NCBI RefSeq assembly: GCF_025370935.1
Contig: NC_133489.1
Coordinates: 22,962,637 to 23,026,636, forward strand
Origin: Choristoneura fumiferana
Taxonomy: Eukaryota; Arthropoda; Insecta; Lepidoptera; Tortricidae
Length of the DNA: 64,000 bases
Reading direction: 5' to 3'
Below the pieces are notes generated by a model. It saw only the letters and a list, made by a program, of their open reading frames with translations. It was not told where the DNA came from and did no database searches. This document shows positions 11,266 to 22,380 of the stretch, piece after piece; within the stretch, counting starts at the first letter, position 1, and each line of letters starts with the position of its first letter. The position numbers and the translations under genes are program-made.

Positions 11266-11350
11266 GGTTTACATAATGATACTACATAATGAACAATGGA
11301 CCAACTCAGAAAATTGTAATTTAATTAATATCCACTCGTATTTGTAATTC

Positions 11351-11607
11351 ACATCACAGGCCTATATCGTCCCACTGCTGGTGGGCCCAGACCTCCTCTC
11401 AGAATGAGAGGGCTTGAGCTCAAGTTCCCACGCATAGAGAACTTTACATACACCATTGATTTGCTACATATTTTTATACAGGTTTCTTCACGATGTTAAC
11501 TTTCACAGTGAAGCTCGTTGCGAATATTAAACGTACCAGCCCGGATTTGAACCTACGTTCACGGCTTGAAAGGGCACAGGTCAAACCTCTAGGATACCAT
11601 CACGGCT
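11351..11607 (-). mobile_element. tRNA-derived SINE, diverged copy
   Basis: Same SINE family as 2875-3165, with point changes and small deletions. Landmarks are 'tatatcgtcccactgctg', 'cctcctctcagaatgagagg', 'tcttcacgatgt' and 'tttgaacctacg'. The tRNA-like head is at the right end. Confidence 0.75.
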
Positions 11608-12130
11608 TTTTTTTACTCGACTATGGCAAAGCCAAAGTTATTCCATTTGGGCTCTTTTTGGCAATTTCTAATTCTTAAGAAAAAAATCACTAATATTATC
11701 TATTCCATCATCAGAGTAACGCATCAGAAAATAGGAGTTTACGTTTTATCCCGATATCCCGACGGGTTTGGTATAAAATCTGGAACGCAGTTTTCGAAGA
11801 TTCCCACGGGAATTTTGTAAAATCCCGGAATTTCAATTGAACAGCTGGATCTAATGATTTACGCGTGCGAAGCCGAGGGAAGACACTAGTAGCAATTATA
11901 CGGAACTCTTGGAGAACCTCAGACAATTTATGCTAATTAAGGGTCCTTAGAACTGGAACTCAATAAACGGAAGCTCATCTAGATTTATTTCCGATCAACG
12001 TAGAGATTTTAAAACAGTTTGGTTATAAAATCGGACGTTTGAACGCTTGCCGAGGGTTCTCCAAACACTAAGTAATATTACTGAAGTAAAACACTCATTA
12101 ACTGCGCAAAAAGCTCCCCTTAGGTGCTCT

Positions 12131-12564
12131 AAGGCTGTGTTTCCACCAGAGTGTGAGGATGTGTTGTGAGTTGTGATGATTCCGGAACCAATACAAACGC
12201 TCCATTTACCTATTCTCGCTCCTGTAGAGGAAATAACTCGGCGGACCGGGGTAGGTATACCTACTCCGTTAAATTTAAGATTGGAATTAACGGTCAAATT
12301 GTAACACACATTTCTTGGTATTTCGAACACAAATGGACTAAAAATACCTAAATGCACTATTAGCTGTATTTATTATGTTTTTACTATAAGTTAACACAGT
12401 TTTAAATAGTTTCGTTGTTACATTTAAAAACGTGTGCAAGGTTTATCGTTAAGTTTCAAATGTTAAAATAAATGGAGTATAGGTAAATGAAGTGTATCTA
12501 TTGGTTCATGCTAACACAATCCTTGCAATGCATCCACACACTTCTCTGGTGTAAACGCAACCTT
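12131..12564. mobile_element. MITE with TIR aaggctgtgtttccaccagag
   Basis: The left end (aaggctgtgtttccaccaga) and right end (ctctggtgtaaacgcaacct) are imperfect inverted repeats about 30 bases long, about 430 bp apart. The interior is AT-rich and non-coding. It abuts the LINE that starts near 12600. Confidence 0.6.
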
Positions 12565-12599
12565 ATTTATAAAGTTATAAATCCGTTATAGCATTTTAA

Positions 12600-14984
12600 T
12601 TTAAAACCGGTCTGAAAATTAATGACAAAAAAGTCAAAGATTATAAACGAGTAATAAAAGAAAATGGTTTTAACATTATAAATAAAATTGATGAATACTA
12701 CTGTACCAGAGAAACTAGCGAATCTAAAACAATAATAGACCATGTACTTACCAACTTGAAGGAAAATGATTTTCATCTAGCCATTGTTGATTCAGCTTTG
12801 TCAGACCACAAGCAAATTTATTTTGAGGTCAAAAAATATATAACTAAACCACTTGGGAAAATCAAATATGAAGCAATTGACTACAATAAGCTGTATACGA
12901 CGGTTGCAGGTGCTCAGAGTAAAAATGAACTCAACGAGTACAGTACTATAGAGGATAAACTGCTAGCATGCATCACTAAAAGCAAGACTGTCAAGTGTAA
13001 GATACTCAACTTGCCAAAACAAGATTGGATAAATAAGGCTATTTTACAAGAAATTAACGAGAGAAACTTAATCTGGCAAAACCTTAAGAATAATCCTAAA
13101 AGTGTGCAAATAGAAGAACAATTTAAGAAAAAAAGAAATGAAGTTGCTAAAAATATACGAAATACTAAGAAAAATTATTATTATAAGATGTTTATGAATT
13201 GTAAGAACAACCCTGCCAAAATGTGGAGCTTGATAAATAGCTTAACTAATAATAAACTAAAGGAAAATGCCTCACCGGAGAAACTAGTAACGGAGAACAG
13301 GACTATCACAGACGTAAATGAGATATGTGAAAGCTTCAACGATTTCTTCTCAACTATTGGATCAAAGCTAGCTGCCAAAATTGAAGAACAGAACGTCGTT
13401 GCGTGCACAGACAACCCTACTTCCACAACATTGACCTGTGACCTTTCGATTTTGACTCCGACAACGAAAGATGAAGTCAATGGTATCATAAATAGCTTAA
13501 AAATTAACACTAGTTGTGGTCTAGATGGAATTAATACAAAATCCATTTTATGTGTTAAAGAGTTGATTGTTGATGATCTTGTTAAATGTATTAACAAATG
13601 TCTTGAGCTAGGAACATTTCCAGATAACTTGAAAATAGCAAAAGTCACTCCCATTTATAAGTCTGGAAATAAAAGTGACCCAGGTAATTACAGACCTATT
13701 TCGGTGCTGCCAGTCATGTCGAAAATTTTTGAGAAAGTCATTTACAATCGTCTAATAAAGTACTTAAATGATAATAACCTCCTATACGAAAAGCAATATG
13801 GTTTCAGAACTAAATCAAATACATTGTCAGCTACAAATGACCTAGTTACGAAAATAAAAATCAATATTGATCAAAAGAAAATAGTGCTTGGAGTCTTTAT
13901 AGACCTAAAGAAAGCGTTCGATACGGTCAGTCACGATTTAATGCTACATAAACTAAATGGCATAGGCATCCGCGGACCTGCACTTGATATACTCAAATCG
14001 TACTTATCAAATCGTTCCCAGATAGTTAAAATAGGGGATAAAATGAGTACTCCCAAACCCATTACCTGTGGCGTGCCACAAGGATCTATCCTAGGACCGT
14101 TACTGTTCCTTGTATATATAAACGGTATTAAAGATATTGGTCTTAAGGGAGAAATTACACTATATGCAGATGACACAGCTTTATTTTATTTTGGCAACAC
14201 AATAGAAAGTATCATAACAGATGCGCAAAAAGACCTTTGCTTGCTCAATGCGTGGCTTCAAAGAAATTTACTTACCATCAACACGGAAAAAACGAATTAC
14301 ATAGTATTCTTAGCCAAAAACAAAAAACTTACTGATTATAATCCTTTAAAAATCAATAACCAAATAATTAAAGAAGTTGACGAAGAAAAATACCTCGGTC
14401 TAATTTTGGACAAACGTTTAAGTTGGAAGCCACACATTGAAAAAGTAAAATCTAAATTAGTGTCGCTTACAGGAGCTATACGGAGCATCTCCCAAAACCT
14501 TCCAAAGAAAGTGCGCTATACAATATATAATTCCCTCGTAAAGCCACATATTGATTACCTCATTGAAGTCTGGGGCTCGGCTGCCAAAACGAATCTACAA
14601 AGGCTGCAAGTAGCTCAAAACAAACTATTAAAAGCACTTTTTCACTATGACTTTCTAACACCAACAATTAAACTATACAAAGAAACCAAAATATCTAATA
14701 TAATGCATACTTATATATACAACACATGTATTTTAGTTCGAAGGATCTTAAAGAAAGATATACATACACAGATAAATTTTTCAAAAAAGACAACACGACA
14801 GAAAATTAAACTTAGAAATGCAAATGATTTGATACTCCGAAATACTAGAACCAAATGTGGGAAAAAATGTATTTTGTATGAAGGTGCACAGCTATATAAC
14901 AAACTTCCTAAAAGTATCAAACAAACCAAATCTACTTATTCTTTCAAAAAACAGTTAAAAAAACATATACTAAACAACATGTAA
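12600..14984 (+). CDS. LINE ORF2: endonuclease remnant and intact reverse transcriptase
   Basis: One uninterrupted frame of about 795 codons. The first stretch is the end of an AP-endonuclease domain (IIDHVLTN, then SALSDHKQIYFEV with the family's SDH motif), so the 5' part of ORF2 and ORF1 are lost. The reverse-transcriptase blocks follow in order: NYRPISVLPVMSKIFEKVI, FIDLKKAFDTVSHDLMLHKL, CGVPQGSILGPLLFLVYING, LYADDTALFYFG (catalytic YADD) and YLGLILDKRLSWKPHI. The C-terminus ends KKQLKKHILNNM. The type is Jockey/CR1-like; the clade is uncertain. No internal stop or frameshift is seen, in contrast to most repeats here, which suggests a relatively recent insertion. It acts only in its own retrotransposition. 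No methionine start is expected because the copy is 5' truncated. Confidence 0.9.
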   Translation, partial: FKTGLKINDKKVKDYKRVIKENGFNIINKIDEYYCTRETSESKTIIDHVLTNLKENDFHLAIVDSALSDHKQIYFEVKKYITKPLGKIKYEAIDYNKLYTTVAGAQSKNELNEYSTIEDKLLACITKSKTVKCKILNLPKQDWINKAILQEINERNLIWQNLKNNPKSVQIEEQFKKKRNEVAKNIRNTKKNYYYKMFMNCKNNPAKMWSLINSLTNNKLKENASPEKLVTENRTITDVNEICESFNDFFSTIGSKLAAKIEEQNVVACTDNPTSTTLTCDLSILTPTTKDEVNGIINSLKINTSCGLDGINTKSILCVKELIVDDLVKCINKCLELGTFPDNLKIAKVTPIYKSGNKSDPGNYRPISVLPVMSKIFEKVIYNRLIKYLNDNNLLYEKQYGFRTKSNTLSATNDLVTKIKINIDQKKIVLGVFIDLKKAFDTVSHDLMLHKLNGIGIRGPALDILKSYLSNRSQIVKIGDKMSTPKPITCGVPQGSILGPLLFLVYINGIKDIGLKGEITLYADDTALFYFGNTIESIITDAQKDLCLLNAWLQRNLLTINTEKTNYIVFLAKNKKLTDYNPLKINNQIIKEVDEEKYLGLILDKRLSWKPHIEKVKSKLVSLTGAIRSISQNLPKKVRYTIYNSLVKPHIDYLIEVWGSAAKTNLQRLQVAQNKLLKALFHYDFLTPTIKLYKETKISNIMHTYIYNTCILVRRILKKDIHTQINFSKKTTRQKIKLRNANDLILRNTRTKCGKKCILYEGAQLYNKLPKSIKQTKSTYSFKKQLKKHILNNM

Positions 14985-15054
14985 TGAAATACATCAAAAT
15001 TAACTTAAAAAAATAACTTTTTAAATTAATCACACACACACACGCACACAGACG

Positions 15055-15115
<61 letters not shown>

Positions 15116-15530
15116 ATATACAAATATATGCATAATAATAGAACCATAATATTTTACTTTATTTCATCTACGTCCTCTCTAAACGTGTTGTCGCTTCTAG
15201 TCATCTTAACTCGGTGAGTTACCTGTACTTTACAAAGAAACAGTGATTGATAAAGAAGCGATCATAACGACTCTAATTTTAAACCACTAAGAGCCATATT
15301 ACCATGTTCAACGAATTTCTCACTGGCAGAACCGGAATCACCTCACTAATTACCTTGTTTATGTTGAAGTTATCGGCTGATATTTGTTACTTTTGTTAAA
15401 TTACCCTTTTTGTTTTGTTTTTTTTTTCTTTTTTCGCTCATTCCATAAAATAGTAATGTATTAAATAACTTTAAGTTCTCATGTAAGTGAATTGTTAAAT
15501 TCTTAATGGGAATAAAGAATCTTAAACCTG
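14985..15530 (+). mobile_element. 3' UTR of the 12600-14984 LINE
   Basis: Directly follows the ORF2 stop. It contains a (CA)n tract, then AT-rich sequence ending 'taatgggaataaagaatctt', which looks like a LINE 3' terminus. Assignment to the same element is inferred from contiguity. Confidence 0.55.
15029..15113. repeat. (CA)n microsatellite
   Basis: About 85 bases of CA with some CG interruptions, just downstream of the LINE stop codon. The opposite strand gives an artificial VCVCVC ORF. Confidence 0.95.
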
Positions 15531-15943
15531 AAAATTAATTCTTAAAATAAATAAGTTCGAGTCAGTTTCAACTGATTTTAATGAAATTTCAGTACTTCGA
15601 TTAAACTAACTTTCGATTAATAAAATGCATTAAAATCGATGTTTGAGAGCTATGATACCACACACAGTCACGCACATACATATCAGTTAAGATTTTATAC
15701 AGTGTGTTACCGGCAGCGAGGCTTTTTTGAAGGGAGGTAAAACTAACGTATTTCTATACTTAACCTTTTTTTATATAAAGTGCTTTATTACATTACAATC
15801 TAGCCTATCTAGGCTAATAAGCAATTGATCTTTAACAGACTATCTAATCATAATTTAATCTAAGAAAATGTCCATTGGCAGTTCTTAGTTTCTTAAGGGG
15901 AAGACACTATGTTCATATATTTGGCAATCACCTTTCTTTTTTT

Positions 15944-15988
15944 GGTGTTGCAGATGTTTATGGGCGGTGGCGATCTCTTACCATAGTA
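15944..15988 (+). mobile_element. Fragment of LINE/SINE 3' tail
   Basis: A short match to the 1870-1993 tail (tttggtgttgcagatgttta, gcggtggcgatctcttacca), truncated after 'ccata'. Confidence 0.5.
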
Positions 15989-16439
15989 AAATAGTGGTAC
16001 CATTTATTCTTTTAAAACCAAAGTAGGTATAGCATTTTTTAAATATGAATGTAATTTAATTCCCTTTACAAAAGGTTAAATTAAAACTATGTATATAAAA
16101 ATATCTTAGACTTAATACTCACATAAATTAAAAATAAGAATAATAATAAATAAACCTAAAACTAAAACAAATAACTTAAAGTACCCCCTTACGCAAGGTC
16201 CTTTTTAAGGGTTCCGTACTTATATCGGCAAAAACTGCAATCGGACAATCATGGGTGCTGTTGTTGTGTTATTAGCGGTATAGACGAGCGGTTGAAACGC
16301 CCGCGTGTCCTGCCGGGCCCGACGTTGATTAGAACCGAAACAGAACTCATTAGCGCGCCCTTCTCTCTGTCGATCACTACAGTCAACGTAACGCCCCAAC
16401 TACTCAGTCGTTTGTTTATTTCATCTTTATTACCCACAT

Positions 16440-16515
16440 ACTAGAATTTCTGCGTAGAATTCGTTTATTGCTATCCCGCGGGAACTATGCAATTTTCCGG
16501 GATAAACATTGCATA
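16440..16515 (+). repeat. Fragment of 'cgtagaattcgtttat..cccgcggg' repeat
   Basis: Shares 'gcgtagaattcgtttattgc', 'tatcccgcgggaactatgca' and 'ccgggataaa' with 23030-23260 (reverse), 44690-44935 and 46650-46748. Confidence 0.6.
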
Positions 16516-16589
16516 TAATTCTCCTCCTCGATTCACACGTCGTAGGTACTAAATTTTCCGGGACCTAAACTTTCCCGAAATTTCTTTCA

Positions 16590-17030
16590 AGTGGGAAACA
16601 TGACGTGGGCGCTAACGATGGGCCTCGTGCGGAAGCTCAAAATCACTCAGAGGGCTATGGAGAGGGCTATGCTCGGGGTTTGTCCGCGAAATAGAATCAG
16701 AAATGATGATATCCGCAGTAGAACTAAGGTTACCGACATAGCTCGACGAATTGCGAAACTGAAGTGGCAGTGGGCGGGGCACATTGCTCGCAGGACTGAT
16801 GGCCGATGGGGTCAGAAGGTTCTTGAATGGCGTCCGCGGACCGGGAGACGAGCTGTCGGTAGGCCTCCAACAAGATGGAGCGACGACTTGTTGTTTGTTG
16901 TTGTAAGATCGCGGGATCGCGGTGGATGCGGAAAGCACAAGACCAGTCTGTGTGGAGAGCCTTGGGGGAGGCCTATGTCCAGCAGTGGACGTCTTTCGGC
17001 TGACATGATGGTGATGATGATAAGGAAATA
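16590..17030 (+). pseudogene. RTE-clade LINE 3' fragment
   Basis: Encodes the C-terminal part typical of RTE elements: KITQRAMERAMLGV, RNRIRNDDIRSRTKV, KLKWQWAGHIARRTDGRWG and GRPPTRWSDDL. A frameshift follows; 'ggaggcctatgtccagcagt', 'ggacgtctttcggctgac' and an atgatggtgatgatg tail come after. The catalytic reverse-transcriptase core is absent. Its 3' end is shared with the SINE family of this window (see findings). Confidence 0.8.
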
Positions 17031-17110
17031 TTGTCCTTTACAGTGCTGGTTAGATAGGTATCTTCGGGGAACAAAGTGTTTACTAGCATCAAATTCAAAG
17101 TACATATAAA

Positions 17111-17396
17111 AAGCCGTGGTGGCCCAATGGTTTGATCTATTGGTATGGCTTGTGGCCTCCCAAGCAGAGGATCGTGGGTTCACCTCTGAGTATTTTCAAA
17201 ATTCATTTACATTTAAAATGTACCACGTTAAAGTAAAACATCGTGAAACCTGCACAAACCTGCGAAGCTATTCAATAGTGTGTGTGTGAATTTCCCAATC
17301 CGCACTGGGCTCGCGTGGGAACTACGGATCAAGTCCTCTCATTCTAAGAGGAGACCTGTGCCCAGCAGTGGGACGTGTATAGCCTGGGATTATGAC
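17111..17396 (+). mobile_element. tRNA-derived SINE, plus orientation
   Basis: Starts aagccgtggtggcccaatgg (tRNA-like A box) with 'gaggatcgtgggttcacctc' at the B box, where part of the box is deleted. It ends 'cagtgggacgtgtatagcct'. It is one of only two clear plus-strand copies in the window. Confidence 0.8.
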
Positions 17397-17764
17397 AACA
17401 CATCTGGCAACCTATAAATTCCCGGCCCGTAAAAAAAAAGTATTTATTCGGGGAATATAATTACGAACTTCAACAGATGTGTTTTTGATTGGACCAATTG
17501 GGGACAGGGACCTTTTCCTGCCCGTAGGGCGAGCCTTGCCTTACGAATACCAGATTAGACTGCCCTTTAACGAAATACGTTCGGTTAATTAAATTCAGCT
17601 AGCTTTTTGTGACCGCAGAAACTTGAGTTTTCAGTTATTCGAATAATCTCGTCCAGAATGGAATAACGAAACTCAAGTAACCGTCTCTGCACCGTATCAC
17701 ACAATGACTTTGGTGTGAACGTATCAGGCACGGAATGTAATGTGTAAGCTAGAAAATATGATAT

Positions 17765-17860
17765 AAAAAAAACCGCATTCAAATCGGCCCACCCGTTTAA
17801 GAGCTACGGTGCCACAGACAGACACAGACACACAGACAACAGAGCGGTCAAACTTTTAAG
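17765..17860 (-). repeat. Fragment of 'cacccgtttaagagctacgg' repeat
   Basis: Contains 'accgcattcaaatcggccca', 'cacccgtttaagagctacgg', then gacagacacagacacacag. Partial reverse copy of the family at 10030-10655. Confidence 0.6.
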
Positions 17861-18009
17861 GAAGTCCTCCAAAAGGCTTCGGGCACTAATCAAAGGGAAC
17901 CAGCGCTCGGTAATTCACTCGAGACATCGTTTGTATGGATGCAGTTAACCGCCGCAGTACCTAACCACAGTTAGGTCGCGGACTATAATAGACGCCAGCG
18001 GGTAGCGTT

Positions 18010-18225
18010 TTTTTAACCCCCGACGCGAATATCGGGGTGTAATAAGTTTGACCGTTATGTGTGTCTGTCTGTTGCACTGTAGCTTTTTAACAGGTGGACT
18101 GATTTTAATGCGGTTTTTTTATTTGAAAGCAGGCTTTCTAGCGATGGTTCTTAGACATGTTTCATCAAAATCGGTTTAGCCGTTTTTGAGATATTGAACT
18201 TTGAAGTGAGTCGGGGGTTTTTCAA
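18010..18225 (+). repeat. Dispersed 'ctagcgatggttcttagac' repeat, forward copy
   Basis: Starts 'ttttaacccccgacgcgaat' and runs through 'tctagcgatggttcttagac' to 'gtcgggggtttttcaactg'. Confidence 0.7.
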
Positions 18226-18359
18226 CTGTTCGTTGGTTAGGTTATCTGTTCATTGTGTGTAAAAGACCCGGCTACATGACTACACCGCGGCGTCATTAAC
18301 GTGAAAAGGTGCGGCACTTGAGTTATTTTAAAATAGCTCCAATACTATGCCAATACTTG

Positions 18360-18442
18360 CCTCCTCTCAAAATGTGCACAGGTTTCGTCACGATGTTTGC
18401 CTTCACCGTAAAGCTCATAGTAAATTTCGAAAGTAATTTCTT
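18360..18442 (-). mobile_element. SINE fragment
   Basis: Only the centre of the tRNA-SINE is left: 'cctcctctcaaaatgtgcac', 'aggtttcgtcacgatgtttg', 'ccttcaccgtaaagctc'. The tRNA-like head and most of the 3' region are missing. Confidence 0.65.
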
Positions 18443-19226
18443 TTTTTATTTATTAAAGGCAACAACAGTCACATTGCATTTAAGACGTGATACCTACCTA
18501 CCTGTACCTACCTGTATATACCTGGAGTGCCATAATACATCGGTAAACAGGAATGGTAGAAATTGCATTTCATTTGAAGTAGAAACAGATAAGTACAATA
18601 GTAAAAATCCTTATACACTGAAAAGATAGTTAACTATTCTTATGGAGTTAAAGAAGAAAACTACGTGCGACTAAAGCCTGACCAGAAATATATGACTATT
18701 CGCCATGTTGCGGAATTTCATTGGAACTAATTTCTTACACTGGCAATAATTTTAATGATTGTCAGTGTCACTGTGGCGGTTTCTTTGAACAATAACAAAA
18801 CATGCCCAAAACGATTAGTAGTCAACAACGGATCATTGTAAATAATGTTTATAATAATCTACTGGCAAAAAAAAAACGCTTGGGGAATGAAACTATTTCA
18901 CTACAAAACCTTTCCAAATTAAGGTAAACGTTGTAGACAAGTCAAGATGTCATTGTTCCGACTATACTGAACTATTGCCATATAAATAAGAACACTAGCG
19001 CCCTCTTGACAATAGTCATTTATTTTTGGTTTACCTTTACCTAGCAATTAAATGGCAGACAGCACGGTTCTTGAAATTAATACAGTTTCGCGTATAAATT
19101 CAAAAAACTAAGAGCTTGGGCGGCAATAGGTTAAGTCACCAGGCAGTCAAAAGATAGTCGCATAAGGCTTCGTCGGCATCGAAAAGTACATATTAAATCC
19201 CAGCTGTAAAAGTTTTGTGTCAACAG

Positions 19227-19367
19227 ATGCTTCGTGACATGCGAGGTGTGACCAACGAGGGGACGCCGTACAAGTTCCGAGTGATGCAGCTGGCCTTGAA
19301 CGCTGTGGCACTTCTGGCCATCACGGGCGCGCTGTTTGCGTACTTCAGAGCTAACCCGGCTGTACAG
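19227..19367 (+). CDS. Corin-like protease: membrane-anchor exon
   Basis: Acceptor gtcaacag ends at 19226 and donor gtaaag begins at 19368; both ends are phase 0. The 47 residues begin MLRDMRGVTNEGTPYKFRV, then a hydrophobic span of about 20 residues (LALNAVALLAITGALFAYF), then FRANPAVQ. With a basic side before the span and extracellular Frizzled, LDLa and SRCR domains after it, this is the signal anchor of a type II membrane protein (N-terminus in the cytosol), as known for corins. Joining to 2803 is in frame. Joining directly to the next recognised exon (24575) is not, so an exon is missing or an indel is present. ATG at 19227 may be an internal Met or an alternative start. Confidence 0.75.
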
Positions 19368-19603
19368 GTAAAGAAATATGTTTATCACATTTACCTGCCA
19401 AAGACGTACACTATGAACCCAAAATTTCAAGTTGGTTTTTGAATAGAAAACGAGGTTTTTTTGGCTGACCATACTTACTTATACAGCGTGAATTTTTGAT
19501 ACTACCTCAAACTTTAAGGGCAGTTAGTGAAGGCCCTAATAATCACATTTTATTATGTTTTAGTAAAAAATTAGACTTATTATTTTCCTTACGAAATTAA
19601 TTA

Positions 19604-19656
19604 GCAAGCAATGTATCACTACGCGATACGCAAGCAATGTATCACTACGCGATACC
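19604..19656. repeat. 26-bp tandem duplication
   Basis: The unit gcaagcaatgtatcactacg plus cgatac occurs twice in a row with no divergence. It is short, recent and non-coding. Confidence 0.9.
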
Positions 19657-20629
19657 ACTTTGTGTTTATTCAAAACGTCGCACTTGTCACAGAACGCTTC
19701 TCTCTCGTATCAAATAATGTACGCATAACATTGCTGCTCGAAAATATTTCAAAAATTAATTACGCTCTGGTAGTTGATTGTAGGTTAACAATTTGTTTTG
19801 ATATCGGTTCACAGCACTTAAATCTTCGTATATCAAATTCAATTCAATCTAACCACGGGCATTGGATCAAAATATTATGACCAACTTACATAGAAAAGTT
19901 GAAAACCCTCGACATTGTCCTTTCAAAGTGGAATATCTCCAAAACGGCTAAACCGATTTTAAGAAAACATAGCTAAGCTTTGCTTAGTTTGGGGTCAGGT
20001 CAATTGGTGTAATTTGTCCCAAGATAATATTATTATTCAAAACTTTCACATCAAAAAGTAATTTAGCTGTACTTTTTGCTAACTGCATTGCATTGTCATC
20101 TACATAATTTAATAATGTAATGACATTGTCTCAAGCCAACGAGTCTCAGGCTCTTAGAGGTCACCATTAACGTAGAATAAAACTTTAAAATAAAACTATA
20201 AAGGTGTTGAAATAGGACTATGATTCGTCCAGAGCAGAGGCAAGCTATTAGCAAACATTAGACAGAATTCAAACTCCAGTTTTATTTTAATCTACATAAT
20301 TGTATTTAACAGAAAAGTTCTAACACAGAAAAAACTCCTTTCTCTGTACAAAAGCGTCATGAAATATTGTGCGCTTTGTCTTGACAAATTTGCGACTTTC
20401 CACGCCTTTTCTTAGAGCGTTTTTGTTTCATTTGGCGTGCGGCTCGCGTTTTGGTTGTTAAAATTACACTGTACACATCTAAGGGCTCGTGTATTGTGGG
20501 TCGTTTCAGTTTTACTTGCTTTTATAACGCGTTGTATTTTAGAAACAATAGGTGAACCGCTAATTGGAAAGAAGAAAACATTCAGTAAGAAAAAAAAAAC
20601 AATACCCGACTGCCAAAAACACGTGCGGC

Positions 20630-20990
20630 CTTATTTTATGGGGATCTGCTGCAGACATTGAGTCAATTTTTATCTTACAAAAGAGAGCAATTAGAGCAAT
20701 TTATAATTTGAAGACGCGTTAATCTTTAAGAACTTTTTTTAAGGAAACAGGTATCCTAACCTTGCCGTCGCTTTATGTTTTTGAAATAATCATGTATCGG
20801 AAGATCGTATGTGATGTTCCCACTAACGTCGACAAGCCAAAGGCTACTAGAAACACAGGGAATCTAAAAGTTCCATCTTACAGACTGGCTAAAACCAACA
20901 GAGGTTTTTCCGAACCGGTGGTAGATTTTTTTGACATTCATAAGTGCTTGTTATAGCCTAAATTGAATAAAGATATTTTGACTTGACTTT
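20630..20990 (+). pseudogene. LINE reverse-transcriptase C-terminal fragment
   Basis: Translated in pieces: LWGSAADIESIFILQKRAIR, then AIYNLKTR, a stop, then FFKETGILTLPSLYVFEIIM. This is the common C-terminal region of CR1/Jockey-type LINE polyproteins. It ends 'ctaaattgaataaagatatt' and a ttgac-rich tail shared with 22381-22650. It is frame-broken and inactive. Confidence 0.7.
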
Positions 20991-21424
20991 GACGTGAGAC
21001 GTGAATTATCCGGATTTATTTCATTAAATCTCAGTGAAGCCAATTTAAAATGCGAACATCTCAAAATAAGTACCAGAGCGTTACATTACAGCCTTTCAGC
21101 CATAATCATAACAGCGAGACGCACAGCCTGCGTTTAAAAAGATCCCAAGGCTTAATTACCGCATGTCTGACAAAATTTTTGCTCAGGGACGGCCATTCCT
21201 GGCCGAGGAATGTCGGCACGACCGTTACGCGTCCGAAGACCTTTAAATTAATTCTGCTTAAATTTTTTAGGTCCATTACGGCTTTGTTTCACTAGTTTTT
21301 AGCTTGGATTTATTCACGGTTCTCTGTTTTGGGGACTTTGTTGGCTTCCGATTGTACAAACAATTGAAGAAGTTTTGTGTGGCAGTTCAAAATTCAAAAT
21401 TAAAAACGTATTCTACAAGTAGGC

Positions 21425-21545
21425 CGCAAAGGGCTCTTTTATATGTCACTTTTTTAAAACTACCAGCGCTTTCGGAAAGACCATCATTGCCAAGAACAAT
21501 GCGCCGCAAGAAACTTGGCAGAAAGTTATCACATATTTCAAAGTA
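21425..21545. repeat. Fragment of 'gcgctttcggaaagaccatc' repeat
   Basis: The words 'gcgctttcggaaagaccatc', 'attgccaagaa' and 'tgcgccgcaagaaacttgg' recur at 40760-40850 and 52823-52913, just upstream of the Frizzled exons. A LINE/SINE tail of the same family group is likely. Confidence 0.5.
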
Positions 21546-21576
21546 AACTAAAATAAACAATTACAAACAATTAGCA

Positions 21577-21813
21577 TATGAAATTCGGGCAAACGATAGA
21601 GAACCGGAGGAGCTGCATTGAATACGGATTAGTTGCATATGTAGCTTAGCTATCTATCGTAAGGTTGCGGGTTAGCAAAGTTATTGTTTTTAGTTCATTG
21701 ACAGTCAAACGTACTTTAAACCTTTGAGGGTACTAAATTGAGCTAGATATGTCCTTTAATTAATTATCACTTCACCGTTGAACGGTTCTCTATCATTTGC
21801 CCGAATTTCATAT
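21577..21813. mobile_element. MITE with TIR atatgaaattcgggcaaacg
   Basis: Left arm atatgaaattcgggcaaacg continuing atagagaaccg; right arm cggttctctatcatttgccc continuing gaatttcatat. The arms are about 31 bp with one mismatch and the total is about 237 bp. Non-coding interior. Confidence 0.8.
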
Positions 21814-22039
21814 ACTCGAATGTATCGTTTTCTATAATTTTCATTTGCCATAAAGTAACCTAACCTTACCTACTGCAATCTATATGATGACATTTAAAAA
21901 AATCCTGAAAACAGCATTTTATGGCAAACGTTGTTATGGCAAGTGAAATTCGGGAAAGTAAAGGTAAACGAGCTCCTACACCAACCTACTATCCACTAAT
22001 TACTACTAATTATAATAAAATCAATACTAACCACCACCG

Positions 22040-22160
22040 GCCAGATGTAACCGGTATACGCGAGTGGAGAGTTGTAGTTCATTGTGGCGTTCTAAGGGTG
22101 AGGCCTTTGTTCATCAATGGAAGTCTTCCGGCTGATGATGATGATGATGATGATGATGAA
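22040..22160 (+). mobile_element. RTE/SINE 3' tail with (ATG)n
   Basis: Contains 'gtggcgttctaagggtgagg', 'cctttgttcatcaatggaag' and 'tcttccggctgatgatgatg', the terminal signature also seen in the RTE fragment at 16960-17020. 5' truncated. The D-run ORF over it is an artefact of the ATG repeat. Confidence 0.65.
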
Positions 22161-22380
22161 ATATTTACCATATTCTAACTACTAATTAATTAAATTCGAT
22201 TAATTTAATCGTAAGTCGAACTGAAAAGCGCTTTGTCTAACAAAACAATCGTGAAATAAGTTCTATAATTTTATAATTTTTATAATAAAATTCCAAAAAA
22301 TATTACAATTGAAACGGATACAAAATTCAGATCTATTGTCAAGAAGACATTAATATCAAAGGCGTATTATAAAGTTAAGG

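Larger units (their letters stand above)
2804..19226 (+). other. Large intron (16.4 kb) of the corin-like gene
   Basis: Lies between the phase-0 donor at 2804 and the acceptor 'gtgtcaacag' before 19227. It is filled with repeats listed separately. Stretches 3170-5300, 7570-8030, 15540-15940, 16000-16430, 17400-17760 and 18450-19226 show no gene; they are AT-rich with short ORFs only. Bases 4790-4990 contain loosely repeated 'ctagtacataag' words. Confidence 0.6.

Noticed and set aside
14944..15147. Minus-strand ORF with a VCVCVC run
   Set aside because: Translation of the (CA)n microsatellite.
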